Shown: positions 7,749 through 17,421, counted from the stretch's first letter. The stretch: 64,000 nucleotides of DNA from an uncultured Dokdonia sp. (GCF_947492815.1 NZ_CANLOB010000003.1:238677-302676), one strand, 5' to 3'. Made by a program: numbers and translations. The notes: generated by a model not told the origin, from the sequence alone.

Positions 7749-8180
7749 ATGAATGAATATCCGTTATCAAAGTTTCACTTTGGAGTAGATTGGGGAGGAA
7801 CCAATATTGGTTTTCAAGAGGTTTCAGGTCTAGATATGGAAGTAGAGCCTATTGAATATCGTCAAGGCGCAAGTCCAGATTTTACAAAGATCAAGATGCC
7901 TGGTATGAAGAAGTTTAGTAACATCACATTAAAACGTGGATCGTTTAAAGGAGACAATGAATACTTTGATTGGTTTAACAGTATCCAATTAAATACGGTA
8001 GAACGTAGAACTATCACAATTTCATTATTAGATGAAACTGGAACACCTGCAATTACTTGGAAAGTAAACAAAGCATTTCCAATCAAGATAATGTCTACAG
8101 ATTTAAAAGCAGAAGGAAACGAAGTAGCAGTAGAATCTATCGAGATCGCACATGAAGGATTAGTGATCGAAAACAATTAA
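7749..8180 (+). CDS. Inner tube protein copy 1 (Afp1/gp19-like)
   Basis: A 143-residue tube subunit of the T4 gp19-like family (phage tail protein): YPLSKFHFGVDWGG, EVSGLDMEVEPIEYRQGA, LKRGSFKGDNEYFDWF. Stacked hexamers form the inner tube that the sheath drives into the target. It is nearly identical to the protein at 9706-10137, with only a few substitutions. The 20-odd bases before the ATG (ACAGTAAAAATTAAAACAGA) also match, showing a recent duplication or conversion. Confidence 0.93.
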   Translation: MNEYPLSKFHFGVDWGGTNIGFQEVSGLDMEVEPIEYRQGASPDFTKIKMPGMKKFSNITLKRGSFKGDNEYFDWFNSIQLNTVERRTITISLLDETGTPAITWKVNKAFPIKIMSTDLKAEGNEVAVESIEIAHEGLVIENN

Positions 8181-8217
8181 TAACAAATTAAATAATAAAC
8201 AATAAACATTTTATATT

Positions 8218-9567
8218 ATGAATTATAAAACACCAGGTGCATTCATCGAGGAGGTATCAATATTTCCACCTTCAGTAGCACAAGTTGAAACGGCTATTCC
8301 TGCTTTTGTAGGATATACAGCAACAGGGCCTGCAAATGAACCTACTAGAATTACTTCTTTATTAGAGTATAAAACATTATTTGGAGGTGCACAGCCACAA
8401 GCAGATATTTCTGTAAAGATTGAGAATGGAGTAGCTACAGCTTCTCTTGATAAAGCAGATGTAAGTGATTTTAAAATGTACTATGCTATGCAAATGTATT
8501 TTGCAAATGGCGGAGGTCCTTGTTATATTGTATCAGTAGGAAACTACGGTGGAGGTGTCTCTTTTACAGAATTAGAAGCTGGATTAGCAGAAGTAGCAAA
8601 AGAAGATGAGCCTACATTATTAGTATTTCCAGACGCTTTATCACTACCAACCGAAGCTGAAGTATATTCTCTATACATCACTGCATTAAATCAATGTAAT
8701 AAGTTACAAGATCGTTTTGCGATTATGGATACTATTGAAGATAATCAAGCATCTGTAGATAGTTTCAGAAATAGTAATGTACCAGGAGATAAGTACGGAG
8801 CTGTATACTATCCACATTTAGAAACTATTTTAAATTATGAGTATGAAGATGGAGCAGTAACTATCGATGCAAATAGTACAAATAGTGCAGGTGTAGCTAT
8901 TACAGAAACAGATTTAGCTGCTTTAAAAACTGCAAATTCAGGAGCTTATAATGCTGCTAAAAATGACATCGCTTCATCATTACGTGTTGTTTTACCACCA
9001 TCATCAGCTATGGCAGGTGTATATGCAAAGGTAGATAGTACAAGCGGAGTTTGGAAAGCACCAGCAAATGTAGGATTAAACTATGTAGTAGCACCAACAC
9101 TAAAAATTTCTAGTCAAGATCAAGAAAGTCTTAATGTAGATGCAAATGGAGGAAAGTCAATAAATGCTATCCGTACGTTTACAGGAAAAGGTACTTTAGT
9201 TTGGGGAGCTAGAACACTAGATGGTAACAGCAATGAGTGGCGTTATGTATCTGTTCGTCGTTTCTTTAACATGGTAGAAGAGTCTGTAAAGAAAGCTTCA
9301 GAGCGTTTTGTTTTTGAATCTAATGATTCTAATACATGGGTACGTGTACGTGCTATGATCGAGAATTTCTTAAATACACAATGGAGAGCAGGTGCATTAG
9401 CAGGAGCAACTCCAGAAGATGCATATTTCGTAAGAGTAGGCTTAGGAGAAACAATGTCTGCACAAGACGTATTAGAAGGAAAAATGATTGTAGAGATTGG
9501 AATGGCAGCAGTGCGTCCAGCAGAATTTATTATTCTTCGTTTTTCTCACAAACTACAGGAATCATAA
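8218..9567 (+). CDS. Contractile tail sheath protein 2 (Afp2/Afp3-like)
   Basis: A 449-residue sheath subunit. It has the same N-terminal block as sheath 1 and a nearly identical C-terminal domain (GTLVWGARTLDGNSNEWR, RFFNMVEESVKKASERF, AVRPAEFIILRFSHKLQES), but a short middle region at residues ~225-265. Multiple sheath paralogues per locus are normal for Afp/PVC particles; one usually forms the bulk and others the ends. Its stop is followed by a 138-bp spacer that contains a copy of the palindromic repeat. Confidence 0.93.
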   Translation: MNYKTPGAFIEEVSIFPPSVAQVETAIPAFVGYTATGPANEPTRITSLLEYKTLFGGAQPQADISVKIENGVATASLDKADVSDFKMYYAMQMYFANGGGPCYIVSVGNYGGGVSFTELEAGLAEVAKEDEPTLLVFPDALSLPTEAEVYSLYITALNQCNKLQDRFAIMDTIEDNQASVDSFRNSNVPGDKYGAVYYPHLETILNYEYEDGAVTIDANSTNSAGVAITETDLAALKTANSGAYNAAKNDIASSLRVVLPPSSAMAGVYAKVDSTSGVWKAPANVGLNYVVAPTLKISSQDQESLNVDANGGKSINAIRTFTGKGTLVWGARTLDGNSNEWRYVSVRRFFNMVEESVKKASERFVFESNDSNTWVRVRAMIENFLNTQWRAGALAGATPEDAYFVRVGLGETMSAQDVLEGKMIVEIGMAAVRPAEFIILRFSHKLQES

Positions 9568-9602
9568 AATAATTTGAGAGCTTAAAAAATATAAATACTG
9601 GG

Positions 9603-9620
9603 TACGCTTTCGCGAAAGCG
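9603..9620. repeat. Palindromic repeat TACGCTTTCGCGAAAGCG
   Basis: An 18-base copy of the window-wide palindrome, in the 138-bp spacer between sheath 2 and tube 2. The corresponding spacer after sheath 1 is only 32 bp and lacks it, so it arrived after or during the duplication. Confidence 0.85.
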
Positions 9621-9705
9621 GAAAAAGGAACACTACACGTAATTTATATTCTTTATCGTGCATTGAATTAGAATAATAAAACAGTAAAAATTAAAACAGA
9701 AAGTT

Positions 9706-10137
9706 ATGAATGAATACCCATTATCAAAGTTTCACTTCTCAGTAGACTGGGGAGGGACTAATATAGGTTTCCAGGAGGTTTCAGGTCTAGATGTTGAAGT
9801 AGAACCTATTGAATATCGTCAAGGCGCAAGTCCAGATTTTACAAAAATCAAGATGCCTGGTATGAAAAAGTTTAGTAATATCACATTAAAACGTGGATCA
9901 TTTAAAGGAGACAATGAATACTTTGATTGGTTTAATAGTATCCAATTAAATACCGTAGAGCGTAGAACTATTACGATCTCATTACTAGACGAAACAGGAG
10001 CGCCAGCAATTACTTGGAAAGTAAATAAAGCATTTCCAATGAAGATACAATCTACAGATCTTAAAGCAGAAGGAAACGAAGTAGCCGTAGAATCTATTGA
10101 GATTTGTCACGAAGGATTAGTCATCGAAAACAACTAA
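9706..10137 (+). CDS. Inner tube protein copy 2 (Afp1/gp19-like)
   Basis: A 143-residue tube subunit almost identical to copy 1; differences include GVDWGG/SVDWGG near the start, a Met/Val change and IKIMST/MKIQST late in the protein. Two tube genes could give mixed tubes or act at different tube positions. It lies 3 nt before the third tube-like gene. Confidence 0.93.
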   Translation: MNEYPLSKFHFSVDWGGTNIGFQEVSGLDVEVEPIEYRQGASPDFTKIKMPGMKKFSNITLKRGSFKGDNEYFDWFNSIQLNTVERRTITISLLDETGAPAITWKVNKAFPMKIQSTDLKAEGNEVAVESIEICHEGLVIENN

Positions 10138-10140
10138 ATC

Positions 10141-10602
10141 ATGGCAGCAATATATCCACCCACTAGTTTCTCTTTTATTGTCAACGGGGTTTCTACTTTA
10201 GAAGGCATTGATTCTCAATTTCAATCGGTAACAGGACTTAGTACTGAGATTGGAGTTGAAGAGTATGCCGAAGGTGGAGAAAACAGATTCTTACATCAAC
10301 TTCCAATGCGTCCTAAGTATCCAAACTTAGTGTTGAGAAGGGGATTGATTACAAACTCTGGCTTGATTAAATGGAGTAGAGATGCTATGGAGAAGTTTCA
10401 GTTTGAACCTCGAGATCTTATTATAACACTTAATGGAGGAGCAGAATCTACAGCACCTTTGATGGTGTGGAATGTGATAGGTGCATATCCTGTTAAATGG
10501 GATGTGTCAGAATTTAATGCCGAAGAAAATAAATTGGCAATAGAAACTGTAGAGTTAAAATACAGATATTTTACAATACCTAGCGCAAGCTTTGGCCTAT
10601 AA
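10141..10602 (+). CDS. Third tube-like protein (Afp5-like, tube/baseplate adaptor)
   Basis: A 153-residue member of the gp19 tube family, clearly diverged from the two tube proteins: PPTSFSFIVNG, FQSVTGLSTEIGVEEYAEGG, LVLRRGLITNSGLIKW. In Afp/PVC loci the third gp19 homologue (Afp5) forms the first tube ring on the baseplate hub, which fits its place before the LysM and spike genes. Its stop is followed by a structured 173-nt spacer. Confidence 0.88.
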   Translation: MAAIYPPTSFSFIVNGVSTLEGIDSQFQSVTGLSTEIGVEEYAEGGENRFLHQLPMRPKYPNLVLRRGLITNSGLIKWSRDAMEKFQFEPRDLIITLNGGAESTAPLMVWNVIGAYPVKWDVSEFNAEENKLAIETVELKYRYFTIPSASFGL

Positions 10603-10607
10603 GTGAT

Positions 10608-10730
10608 CAAAAAACAACACATAGGACGCTGATTCATAAGAGGTAAATCAAAAACATTTTTTGAATAATACATACAGATTCGTGGAGTATTCCATGATGC
10701 TGAAAGGGCGTGCTATGTGTTTGATTTTTG
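10608..10730 (+). other. Long inverted repeat in the spacer between tube-like and DUF5908 genes
   Basis: The left arm at 10608-10629 (CAAAAAACAACACATAG core) pairs with the right arm at 10708-10730 with about 20 of 23 positions matching and a ~78-nt loop. In RNA this would give a long stem directly after the abundant tube genes. It could attenuate or stabilise the upstream mRNA, leaving less message for the low-copy baseplate genes. No T-tract follows, so it is not a standard terminator. Confidence 0.5.
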
Positions 10731-10775
10731 AAGATGTTGTTTTAAAAAAAATGGAACATAATAAAGTAAAACAAT

Positions 10776-10937
10776 ATGCCAATAGAAATTAAAGAGTTAC
10801 ACATAAAAATTAATGTGGACGAGAATAAAGCAGGAAGTACAGGAGTAACTACTGTCGATCAGGAGAAAGTGACACAATTAATACAAGAAAATGTGTCGCA
10901 AATAATGAAAATACAACACCGTAAAAAAGAAAGATAA
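10776..10937 (+). CDS. Small eCIS protein, DUF5908-like
   Basis: A 53-residue protein beginning MPIEIKELHIKINVDE and ending in a basic stretch, QHRKKER. It matches the short DUF5908-type proteins that sit between the tube and LysM genes of Bacteroidota eCIS loci, in the position of Afp6. The stop overlaps the next ATG (TAATG), so translation is coupled to the LysM hub gene. The molecular role of this family is not known to me. Confidence 0.7.
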   Translation: MPIEIKELHIKINVDENKAGSTGVTTVDQEKVTQLIQENVSQIMKIQHRKKER

Positions 10938-11668
10938 TGGGATTATTTGAACAGGGAATAATTGAAAAATTAACCATAGGAACATACGAGAACTCTGATT
11001 ATAAAAAAAGAGTAGCATCTGGAGTTTTTACTGCTTTTCTTAATCCAGAAGGGTATGATGTAACTTTTAAAACAAAGCTTAATAAAGAGCAACCAGAAGG
11101 TGCAGCAAAAACTAATCAGAAATATGTTTCTTCTCCTTCTACAGATTTGAATTTAGAATTTCTTTTTGACGGAACAGGAGTTACAGAAGCTAATGCAGGA
11201 CTTGCACTTATTAATAGAATACAACGCAAAAACTTTGCAGAAACAAGTGTAAAAAAGCAATTAAAAGATTTTTATGAAGCAACAGGAGAATTTGTATCTG
11301 GAATTCATAAACCCTATAACGTAATTATTAACTGGGGAGATTTTGAGTTTAAAGGAATACTTGCAGAGTTTACAGTAAACTACAAGTTGTTTGATAGTAG
11401 CGGACTTCCATTACGAGCTGTAGGAAAAGCAAAATTTTGTGAGTCTATAAGCCCTGAATTAGAAAAAGCGATAACTACACCAAATTCACCTGATGTGACG
11501 CATACTAGAATGGTCAAAGCAGGAGATACATTGCCTTTAATGACTGAGCGTATTTATGGAGATGATAAATACTACTTAGAAGTAGCCAGAATAAACAATA
11601 TCACAAGTTTTAGACAACTACAACCTGGAACAGAAATTTTCTTTCCACCGATTGAAAAAGTATCATAA
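10937..11668 (+). CDS. LysM hub/baseplate protein (Afp7-like)
   Basis: A 243-residue protein whose last ~50 residues form a LysM-like domain (VKAGDTLPLMTERIYG, FRQLQPGTEIFFPPIE). The N-terminal ~190 residues resemble the adaptor part of Afp7/T4 gp53-like proteins, which join tube, hub and wedge in the baseplate. In these particles the LysM acts structurally rather than on peptidoglycan. It overlaps the DUF5908 gene by one base and lies 2 nt before the spike gene. Confidence 0.85.
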   Translation: MGLFEQGIIEKLTIGTYENSDYKKRVASGVFTAFLNPEGYDVTFKTKLNKEQPEGAAKTNQKYVSSPSTDLNLEFLFDGTGVTEANAGLALINRIQRKNFAETSVKKQLKDFYEATGEFVSGIHKPYNVIINWGDFEFKGILAEFTVNYKLFDSSGLPLRAVGKAKFCESISPELEKAITTPNSPDVTHTRMVKAGDTLPLMTERIYGDDKYYLEVARINNITSFRQLQPGTEIFFPPIEKVS

Positions 11669-11670
11669 AT

Positions 11671-13416
11671 ATGAACAATAGCGGATACATACAAACATCA
11701 AAAAATCCTGACTTAATTACACATAAAGTACTGTCAGGAGGAAGTGAATTACCAGGGAAATATGGTGTAAAAAGCATCGTAGTAGAAAAAGAGATTAATA
11801 GAATCCCTTATGCTCAGATTGTTATTTTAGATGGTAGTGCTTCAGAACAAGATTTTGAATTAAGTAATGAAGAGTTACTAATTCCTGGTAAAGAGATTGA
11901 AATTACAGCAGGATATCATCTTGATGAAGAAACTATTTTTAAAGGTGTTGTCATTAAACACAATATCAAAGTAAGAAAAGGGAAGTCATATCTCATTATT
12001 GAGTGTAGAGATGAAGCTGTTAAAATGACAGTAGGTAGAAAGAGTAAGTATTTTTATGATAGTACAGATAGTGCAATTATAGAAGAACTTATAGGAAATC
12101 AAGGACTAACAGCCGATGTCGAAACGACTTCAAATGAACATCAAGAATTAATACAATACCGCACATCTGATTGGGATTTTATGCTCACAAGAGCACAAGT
12201 AAACGGAAAGTTGTGCTTTGTTGATGATGGAACGGTAAAAGTAGCAGCGCCAGTTTTAAGTGGTGATACTGTAGAAACAGTAGTATATGGTTCATCAATT
12301 TATGAATTTGATGGAGAGATAGATGCTAGAGATCAGTTTGATAAGATTACATCCTATTCATGGAGTTATACAGATCAAGAACTTTTAGAAACAGAAGCAC
12401 AAGATCCTAGTGTAAATCTTAATGGAGATTTAGCAGCAAGTGATTTAGCAAATGTGTTACAATTAGACAATTTTGAATTAAGACACGGCGGTAATCTATC
12501 TCAAGAAGAACTACAAGATTGGAGTGACGCAAAAGCATTATATCAACAACTAGCAAAAACAAGAGGACGTGTAAAATTTCAAGGAATTCCAGCTGTAAAA
12601 CCAGGCACTCTCCTACAATTAGAAGGAGTTGGTAATCGCTACAACGGAACTATTTATGTGACAGGAGTACGTCATGAGATTGTAGATGGAAACTGGTTAG
12701 TAGATGCACAATTTGGATTATGTCCTACTTGGTTTTCAGAAACCTATGATGTAACAGACATGCCAGGTTCAGGAATCATTCCAGCAATAAGCGGATTACA
12801 TATTGGAATTGTAACACAACTTGAATCTGACCCAGATGGAGAAGATCGAATCTTAGTTCAAATTCCAATTATCAATAATGAAGAACAAGGTATTTGGGCA
12901 CGTATTGCCACACTTGATGCAGGTGAAAATAGAGGTTCTTTTTTTAGACCAGAAATAGAAGACGAGGTCATTGTAGGTTTTATAAATGATGATCCTAATG
13001 ATGCTGTTGTTTTGGGAATGCTAAATAGTAGTACAAAACCAGCACCACTTACTGCTTCTGATGATAATCATGAAAAAGGAATTGTCACTCGTAGCGAAAT
13101 GAAAATGATCTTTAATGATGATAAAATTTCCTATGTCTTAGAAACTCCAGCAGGTAAAAAAGTAACTCTAGATGAAGATGCAGATCTTGTTCAAATAGAA
13201 GATGAACATGCAAATATTCTAACTTTTAATAGTGATGGAATCACCATGGAAAGTGCCGGAGATATAAATATTAAAGCTACTGGAGATGTGAATGTAGAAG
13301 GAATGAATATTAATGGAAAAGCAAATGCACAATTAAAAGTTGAGGGTAGTGCTGGAGCAGAAATATCATCTGGAGCAGTTACAGTAGTTAAGGGCTCTCA
13401 AGTACAAATTAATTAA
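11671..13416 (+). CDS. Spike/hub protein (VgrG-like, Afp8-like)
   Basis: A 581-residue VgrG/gp27-gp5-like spike. The first ~370 residues are the hub (GYHLDEETIFKGVV, FQGIPAVKPGTLLQLEG), followed by an OB-fold region (GIVTQLESDPDGEDRILVQI, ARIATLDAGENRGSFF). The C-terminal needle repeats at ~residues 470-581 (GDINIKATGDVNVEG) form the beta-helix. It makes the trimeric needle under the tube, tipped by the PAAR protein encoded 12 nt downstream. Confidence 0.93.
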   Translation: MNNSGYIQTSKNPDLITHKVLSGGSELPGKYGVKSIVVEKEINRIPYAQIVILDGSASEQDFELSNEELLIPGKEIEITAGYHLDEETIFKGVVIKHNIKVRKGKSYLIIECRDEAVKMTVGRKSKYFYDSTDSAIIEELIGNQGLTADVETTSNEHQELIQYRTSDWDFMLTRAQVNGKLCFVDDGTVKVAAPVLSGDTVETVVYGSSIYEFDGEIDARDQFDKITSYSWSYTDQELLETEAQDPSVNLNGDLAASDLANVLQLDNFELRHGGNLSQEELQDWSDAKALYQQLAKTRGRVKFQGIPAVKPGTLLQLEGVGNRYNGTIYVTGVRHEIVDGNWLVDAQFGLCPTWFSETYDVTDMPGSGIIPAISGLHIGIVTQLESDPDGEDRILVQIPIINNEEQGIWARIATLDAGENRGSFFRPEIEDEVIVGFINDDPNDAVVLGMLNSSTKPAPLTASDDNHEKGIVTRSEMKMIFNDDKISYVLETPAGKKVTLDEDADLVQIEDEHANILTFNSDGITMESAGDINIKATGDVNVEGMNINGKANAQLKVEGSAGAEISSGAVTVVKGSQVQIN

Positions 13417-13428
13417 TAAAAATAATAA

Positions 13429-13719
13429 ATGAAACCAGCAGCGAGGATTACAGATATGCATACATGTCCTTTGGTAACAGGAACGACACCTCATGTAGGA
13501 GGACCTATACTTCCAGCAGGAGAACCTACTGTGTTGATAGGAAAAATACCTGCAGCCAGAGTAGGAGATAAAGCGCTATGTACAGGTCCTCCAGATACGA
13601 TAGCATCAGGCTCAGGAACAGTCTTAATTGGAGGGAAACCTGCCGCTAGATTAGGGGATTCTACAGTGCATGGAGGAGTTATAGTAGCAGGAGAAGCAAC
13701 GGTTTTAATAGGAGGATAA
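13429..13719 (+). CDS. PAAR spike tip protein (Afp10-like)
   Basis: A 96-residue PAAR protein with the expected glycine/proline-rich repeats and metal-binding residues (MHTCPLVTGTTPHVGGP, a second Cys in KALCTGPPD, and GDSTVHGG). It sharpens the spike and may carry cargo. Afp10 itself has a long extension; here only the bare PAAR cone is present, so cargo is not fused to this tip. Two nt separate it from the gp25-like gene. Confidence 0.93.
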   Translation: MKPAARITDMHTCPLVTGTTPHVGGPILPAGEPTVLIGKIPAARVGDKALCTGPPDTIASGSGTVLIGGKPAARLGDSTVHGGVIVAGEATVLIGG

Positions 13720-13721
13720 TT

Positions 13722-14132
13722 ATGAAAATAGATAGAGATTTTTTAGGAAGAGGGTGGAGTTTTCCTCCTGAATTCAATAAGGCTCAAAAAGAAGTAGCAA
13801 TGACAACAGATGTAGAAGACATCAATAATAGTTTGGTCATTTTACTTTCTACTCGATTAGGAGAACGTGTGATGCTTTCTGATTATGGATGTGATCTAGA
13901 AGAGCTGTTGTTTAAGCCGATTACATTGACACTCATAACACAAATAAAAGGGATCGTTGAAAGAGCAATCCTTTATCATGAGCCAAGGATAAGCATTCTA
14001 AGTATTGATATTGATAGCAGCAATGAATTAGAAGGAGAAATTCTAATAGTGGTAGACTACGAAGTCAGAAACACAAATACAAGAAGTAATATCGTCTTCC
14101 CTTTCTATAAAGGAGAAGCAACAGAAATCTAA
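13722..14132 (+). CDS. Baseplate wedge protein gp25-like (Afp9-like)
   Basis: A 136-residue member of the gp25/IraD-like family: FLGRGWSFPPEF near the start and LLSTRLGERVMLSDYGCDL in the middle, with the conserved LGERV-type motif. gp25 connects the wedge to the sheath and starts sheath assembly. It follows the PAAR gene by 2 nt and precedes the baseplate J-like gene by 4 nt, within one transcription unit. Confidence 0.93.
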   Translation: MKIDRDFLGRGWSFPPEFNKAQKEVAMTTDVEDINNSLVILLSTRLGERVMLSDYGCDLEELLFKPITLTLITQIKGIVERAILYHEPRISILSIDIDSSNELEGEILIVVDYEVRNTNTRSNIVFPFYKGEATEI

Positions 14133-14136
14133 AAAC

Positions 14137-17100
14137 ATGAAGAAACAAATAGATACATTTTCACACTATAGCGACGGTAAATCACAATCGCAACGCTTTT
14201 TAGAGACATTAGATCCTAAGAGTTTCAAACTTCATGATTTAAACATGGCAGATTGGTTGCTTTTTGCATACAATTTTGCAAAGCATGTGAATTACTTTGA
14301 TAAAGATAATAACACAACTCCTGAAGGAAATTGGCAGGACTTCTTTAATTATTTTGAGATTGATCAAGAAAGCATTCCTAGAAGAGAAACCATTGCATAC
14401 AAAAAGCTAGAAAAAAATGTCTTAAAAACACTTTCTGATTTTGAAAACGAAAGATCGCTTACACCACATTTAAGTCTTTTTGTATGTTTTATTAGACTTT
14501 TAGAATTGTCTCAAGAAAAATTTAATAATCTATCAAAGAGACATCTTGATTTCTATTATGGAGAAGTATTAAAAATAGAAAAGAAAGAAGCTGTTGCAGA
14601 TAAAGCATATATCATTTTTGAACTTGCCAAAAAAGCAATTCAAGAAAGAATACCAGCAGGAACTTCATTAGATGGAGATAAAGATACACAAGGTAAAAAA
14701 CGAGTATATAAAACAAATGAAGAGCTTGTTGCAAATCAAGCACAAGTTGTTGGGTTAAGAAGTTTTTTAAATGACGAAAAAAAGAAAGAACTCAAGCTTG
14801 CTAGAAAAGCCGATTCATTAGATGGTTTAGAAAAAGAACTTCCAGAAGAAAGCAATTTTTGGTGGCCATTTGGATATAATTCTAGTGAGACTAATTATGA
14901 AGAATTACCAGATGCCAATCTAGGGTTTTCTATAGCGTCATCGTTATTAAATCTAAAAGAAGGAAAAAGAAAGGTTACTGTAACAATAGAGTATACAAAA
15001 GAGTCAGATAGAGCATTAAGCTATAACTCAGAAAATAACGGAGTCACCGTTTTTACGGCAAATGACTTTAGAAATAATATTGAAACTCAATGTAGTGGAG
15101 AAGAAGAATGGTTGTCTGGTATAACGTTAGGAAGTGTTTCAAATACTTCTAAATCATTAACATTATCATTTGAATTAGCAAAAGATTTTCCAGCAGTTGT
15201 AAATTATAATCCAGAGGTATTATTAGAAAGTTTCAATACAACTTTTCCAGTAGTACGTTTTCTAATTAAAGGAGATAAACGCTATGATTTATATCAAGCA
15301 TTATCATTAAAAGAAATTCAAAATATAACAGTCTCTGTAGATGTAGAAGGTATTACAACGGCAATGATTGAGAATGATAATGGAACTTTAAATGCAGAAA
15401 AGCCTTATTTTCCATTTACAGGACAGCCTACAAAAGGGTCTAATTTTTATATTAGACATCCAGAAATATTTTCTAAAAACTGGAATAATGTTAATGTTAA
15501 AATAAATTGGAAGAATACTCCAAACTCAATAACAGATCATTATAAAGCATATGTGTTTAATTCTGGAGATAACCTCTCACAACAGACTTTTAAAACAATA
15601 GCTCCAACAGCAAGATTAGAGTCAAGTACAGGAGTATCAGCACAAGCATTTTCATTAGCTACGGCACAACCATCAGGATCAGTTGTAAATTCGGATTCTT
15701 ATTTTAGAGCAAATGCTTACTTATTAGACAGAAAAGAGTGGGGCTTAAAAAATCCAAATGTTGTATTGTTTAATCAAACAACAGATGGGTACAATACTAA
15801 TTTTACAATAACGAACACTACAAGTGATGTAGGTACCGCAGAAGCAATACGCTTATCTCTAAATCAAACAGCACTACAAGATATATATCCACAGTTATAT
15901 ACACTTGCATTATTGGATTCTAATACAGTTCCAAACGAAAATTCAGATACATTAATTCCTAATGAGCCGTATATTCCTGAGGCACAAGATATAGAATTGA
16001 GCTATTCTGCAACAGATATTGCTTATTCATATGTATCAAGAAGTAGTAGTGGCGGACCTTCAGAAAATAAAGAGATAAGAGTGTTTACTGAAGATGTTTT
16101 TGGACAATATATAAAGTCTCCAGATGCTCAACAATTAGTGCCAGCAAATGTTCCAGGAGGACAGTTTTATGTAGGACTAGATGCAATGCCTAGTCAAAGA
16201 ATATCACTGCTTATTCAAACATTAGAAGGAAGTGAAAACCCAGAGGTAGATACGTTTGGAGATCGCGAAAAAATAACTTGGGAAGTACTCTCTGGAAATA
16301 CGTGGAGAAACTTATCTGAATATATTTTAGAAGACGACACCAATAATTTCTTAAAATCAGGAATTGTAAAATTTGATATACCTAGAGATGTAGATGTAAA
16401 TAATACACGTCTTCCTAAAGATCTTGTTTGGGTGAGAGCTAGTATGAAACGAAGCTATGATGCTGTATGTAGAGTACAAGGCGTATTTACGCAAGCTGTC
16501 TTAACAACATTTGAAAATAATGATAATGAGGTATCTCATTTAGAAACAGGACTCGAAGCAGAAACCATTAGTAAACTCATTACTAGAATACCTAAAATCA
16601 AGTCTGTAAACCAAAATTACAACTCGTTTGGAGGGGTATATGAAGAATCAGATGTACAGTATTACAGAAGAATTAGTGAGCGCTTAAGACATAAAAATAG
16701 AGCAATTACTTCATGGGATTATGAGCAACTTATTTTAGAAAACTTCCCAGAAGTATTTAAAGTAAAATGTTTAAACCACACCTCTGAAGACTCTTTTATG
16801 TCACCAGGTAATGTAACGTTAGTTGTCGTGCCAGATACGAGAAATAAAAATGCTTTTGATATCTACCAGCCTAGAGTAAGTAGAAATAGTTTGAGCACTA
16901 TAAAAACGTATATAAATAGTTTAAATACAGCACATGTAAATGCTTCAGTGATAAATCCTAATTATCAAGAGTTGAGAGTAGCCATAGCTGTAAGATTCTT
17001 TGAGCAATTTGATGAAGAGTTTTATAAAAAACAGTTAGATATAGATATTAAGAAATACATCTCTCCTTGGGCTTTTGAAGCAGACCGCTCTATTGTTTTT

Positions 17101-17415
17101 GATGTGTCTTTAAATACAAACCTGATGCTAAACTATATAGAGCATTTAGCGTATGTAGATTACATAGATAACATCAGGGTATATAAAATAATTCCAGTGA
17201 TAGATGAAGATGGTAATAGAACTTTTAGAGAAGAACTACAAACAAGTGCTTCAATAATAGCAGATCCTAAATCCATTTTAGTGTCGGCAAAACAACATCA
17301 AGTGACTATTGCTAAGAAAGTGTGTGACGATCCAGATAGTTTTCAGAGGACAACTGTAGACAGTGAAGTTATGAGTCCTCCAGAAAATCCAAATCCACCA
17401 ACGGTAGGTTTGTAA
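14137..17415 (+). CDS. Baseplate J-like protein (Afp11-like)
   Basis: A 1092-residue baseplate wedge protein. The C-terminal third has the J-type features (YEESDVQYYRRISERLRHKN, AITSWDYEQLILENFPEV, KVKCLNH, NVTLVVVPDT). The long N-terminal and middle parts are typical of the large Afp11/PVC11 wedge proteins of eCIS rather than the short phage J proteins. It has no signal peptide. It is probably co-transcribed with all upstream eCIS genes; an 86-bp spacer with a palindrome separates it from the next gene. Confidence 0.85.
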   Translation: MKKQIDTFSHYSDGKSQSQRFLETLDPKSFKLHDLNMADWLLFAYNFAKHVNYFDKDNNTTPEGNWQDFFNYFEIDQESIPRRETIAYKKLEKNVLKTLSDFENERSLTPHLSLFVCFIRLLELSQEKFNNLSKRHLDFYYGEVLKIEKKEAVADKAYIIFELAKKAIQERIPAGTSLDGDKDTQGKKRVYKTNEELVANQAQVVGLRSFLNDEKKKELKLARKADSLDGLEKELPEESNFWWPFGYNSSETNYEELPDANLGFSIASSLLNLKEGKRKVTVTIEYTKESDRALSYNSENNGVTVFTANDFRNNIETQCSGEEEWLSGITLGSVSNTSKSLTLSFELAKDFPAVVNYNPEVLLESFNTTFPVVRFLIKGDKRYDLYQALSLKEIQNITVSVDVEGITTAMIENDNGTLNAEKPYFPFTGQPTKGSNFYIRHPEIFSKNWNNVNVKINWKNTPNSITDHYKAYVFNSGDNLSQQTFKTIAPTARLESSTGVSAQAFSLATAQPSGSVVNSDSYFRANAYLLDRKEWGLKNPNVVLFNQTTDGYNTNFTITNTTSDVGTAEAIRLSLNQTALQDIYPQLYTLALLDSNTVPNENSDTLIPNEPYIPEAQDIELSYSATDIAYSYVSRSSSGGPSENKEIRVFTEDVFGQYIKSPDAQQLVPANVPGGQFYVGLDAMPSQRISLLIQTLEGSENPEVDTFGDREKITWEVLSGNTWRNLSEYILEDDTNNFLKSGIVKFDIPRDVDVNNTRLPKDLVWVRASMKRSYDAVCRVQGVFTQAVLTTFENNDNEVSHLETGLEAETISKLITRIPKIKSVNQNYNSFGGVYEESDVQYYRRISERLRHKNRAITSWDYEQLILENFPEVFKVKCLNHTSEDSFMSPGNVTLVVVPDTRNKNAFDIYQPRVSRNSLSTIKTYINSLNTAHVNASVINPNYQELRVAIAVRFFEQFDEEFYKKQLDIDIKKYISPWAFEADRSIVFDVSLNTNLMLNYIEHLAYVDYIDNIRVYKIIPVIDEDGNRTFREELQTSASIIADPKSILVSAKQHQVTIAKKVCDDPDSFQRTTVDSEVMSPPENPNPPTVGL

Positions 17416-17421
17416 GGCGTT

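Noticed and set aside
9336..9572. Open frame of 78 codons inside the 3' end of sheath 2
   Set aside because: It lies in another frame of a strongly conserved sheath C-terminus and has a composition unlike any protein. It is a shadow.
10141..10602. T6SS Hcp gene
   Set aside because: The gene order (DUF4255 cap, LysM, DUF5908, Afp11/12-like) and the lack of TssJLM-type membrane genes point to an extracellular system, not a T6SS.
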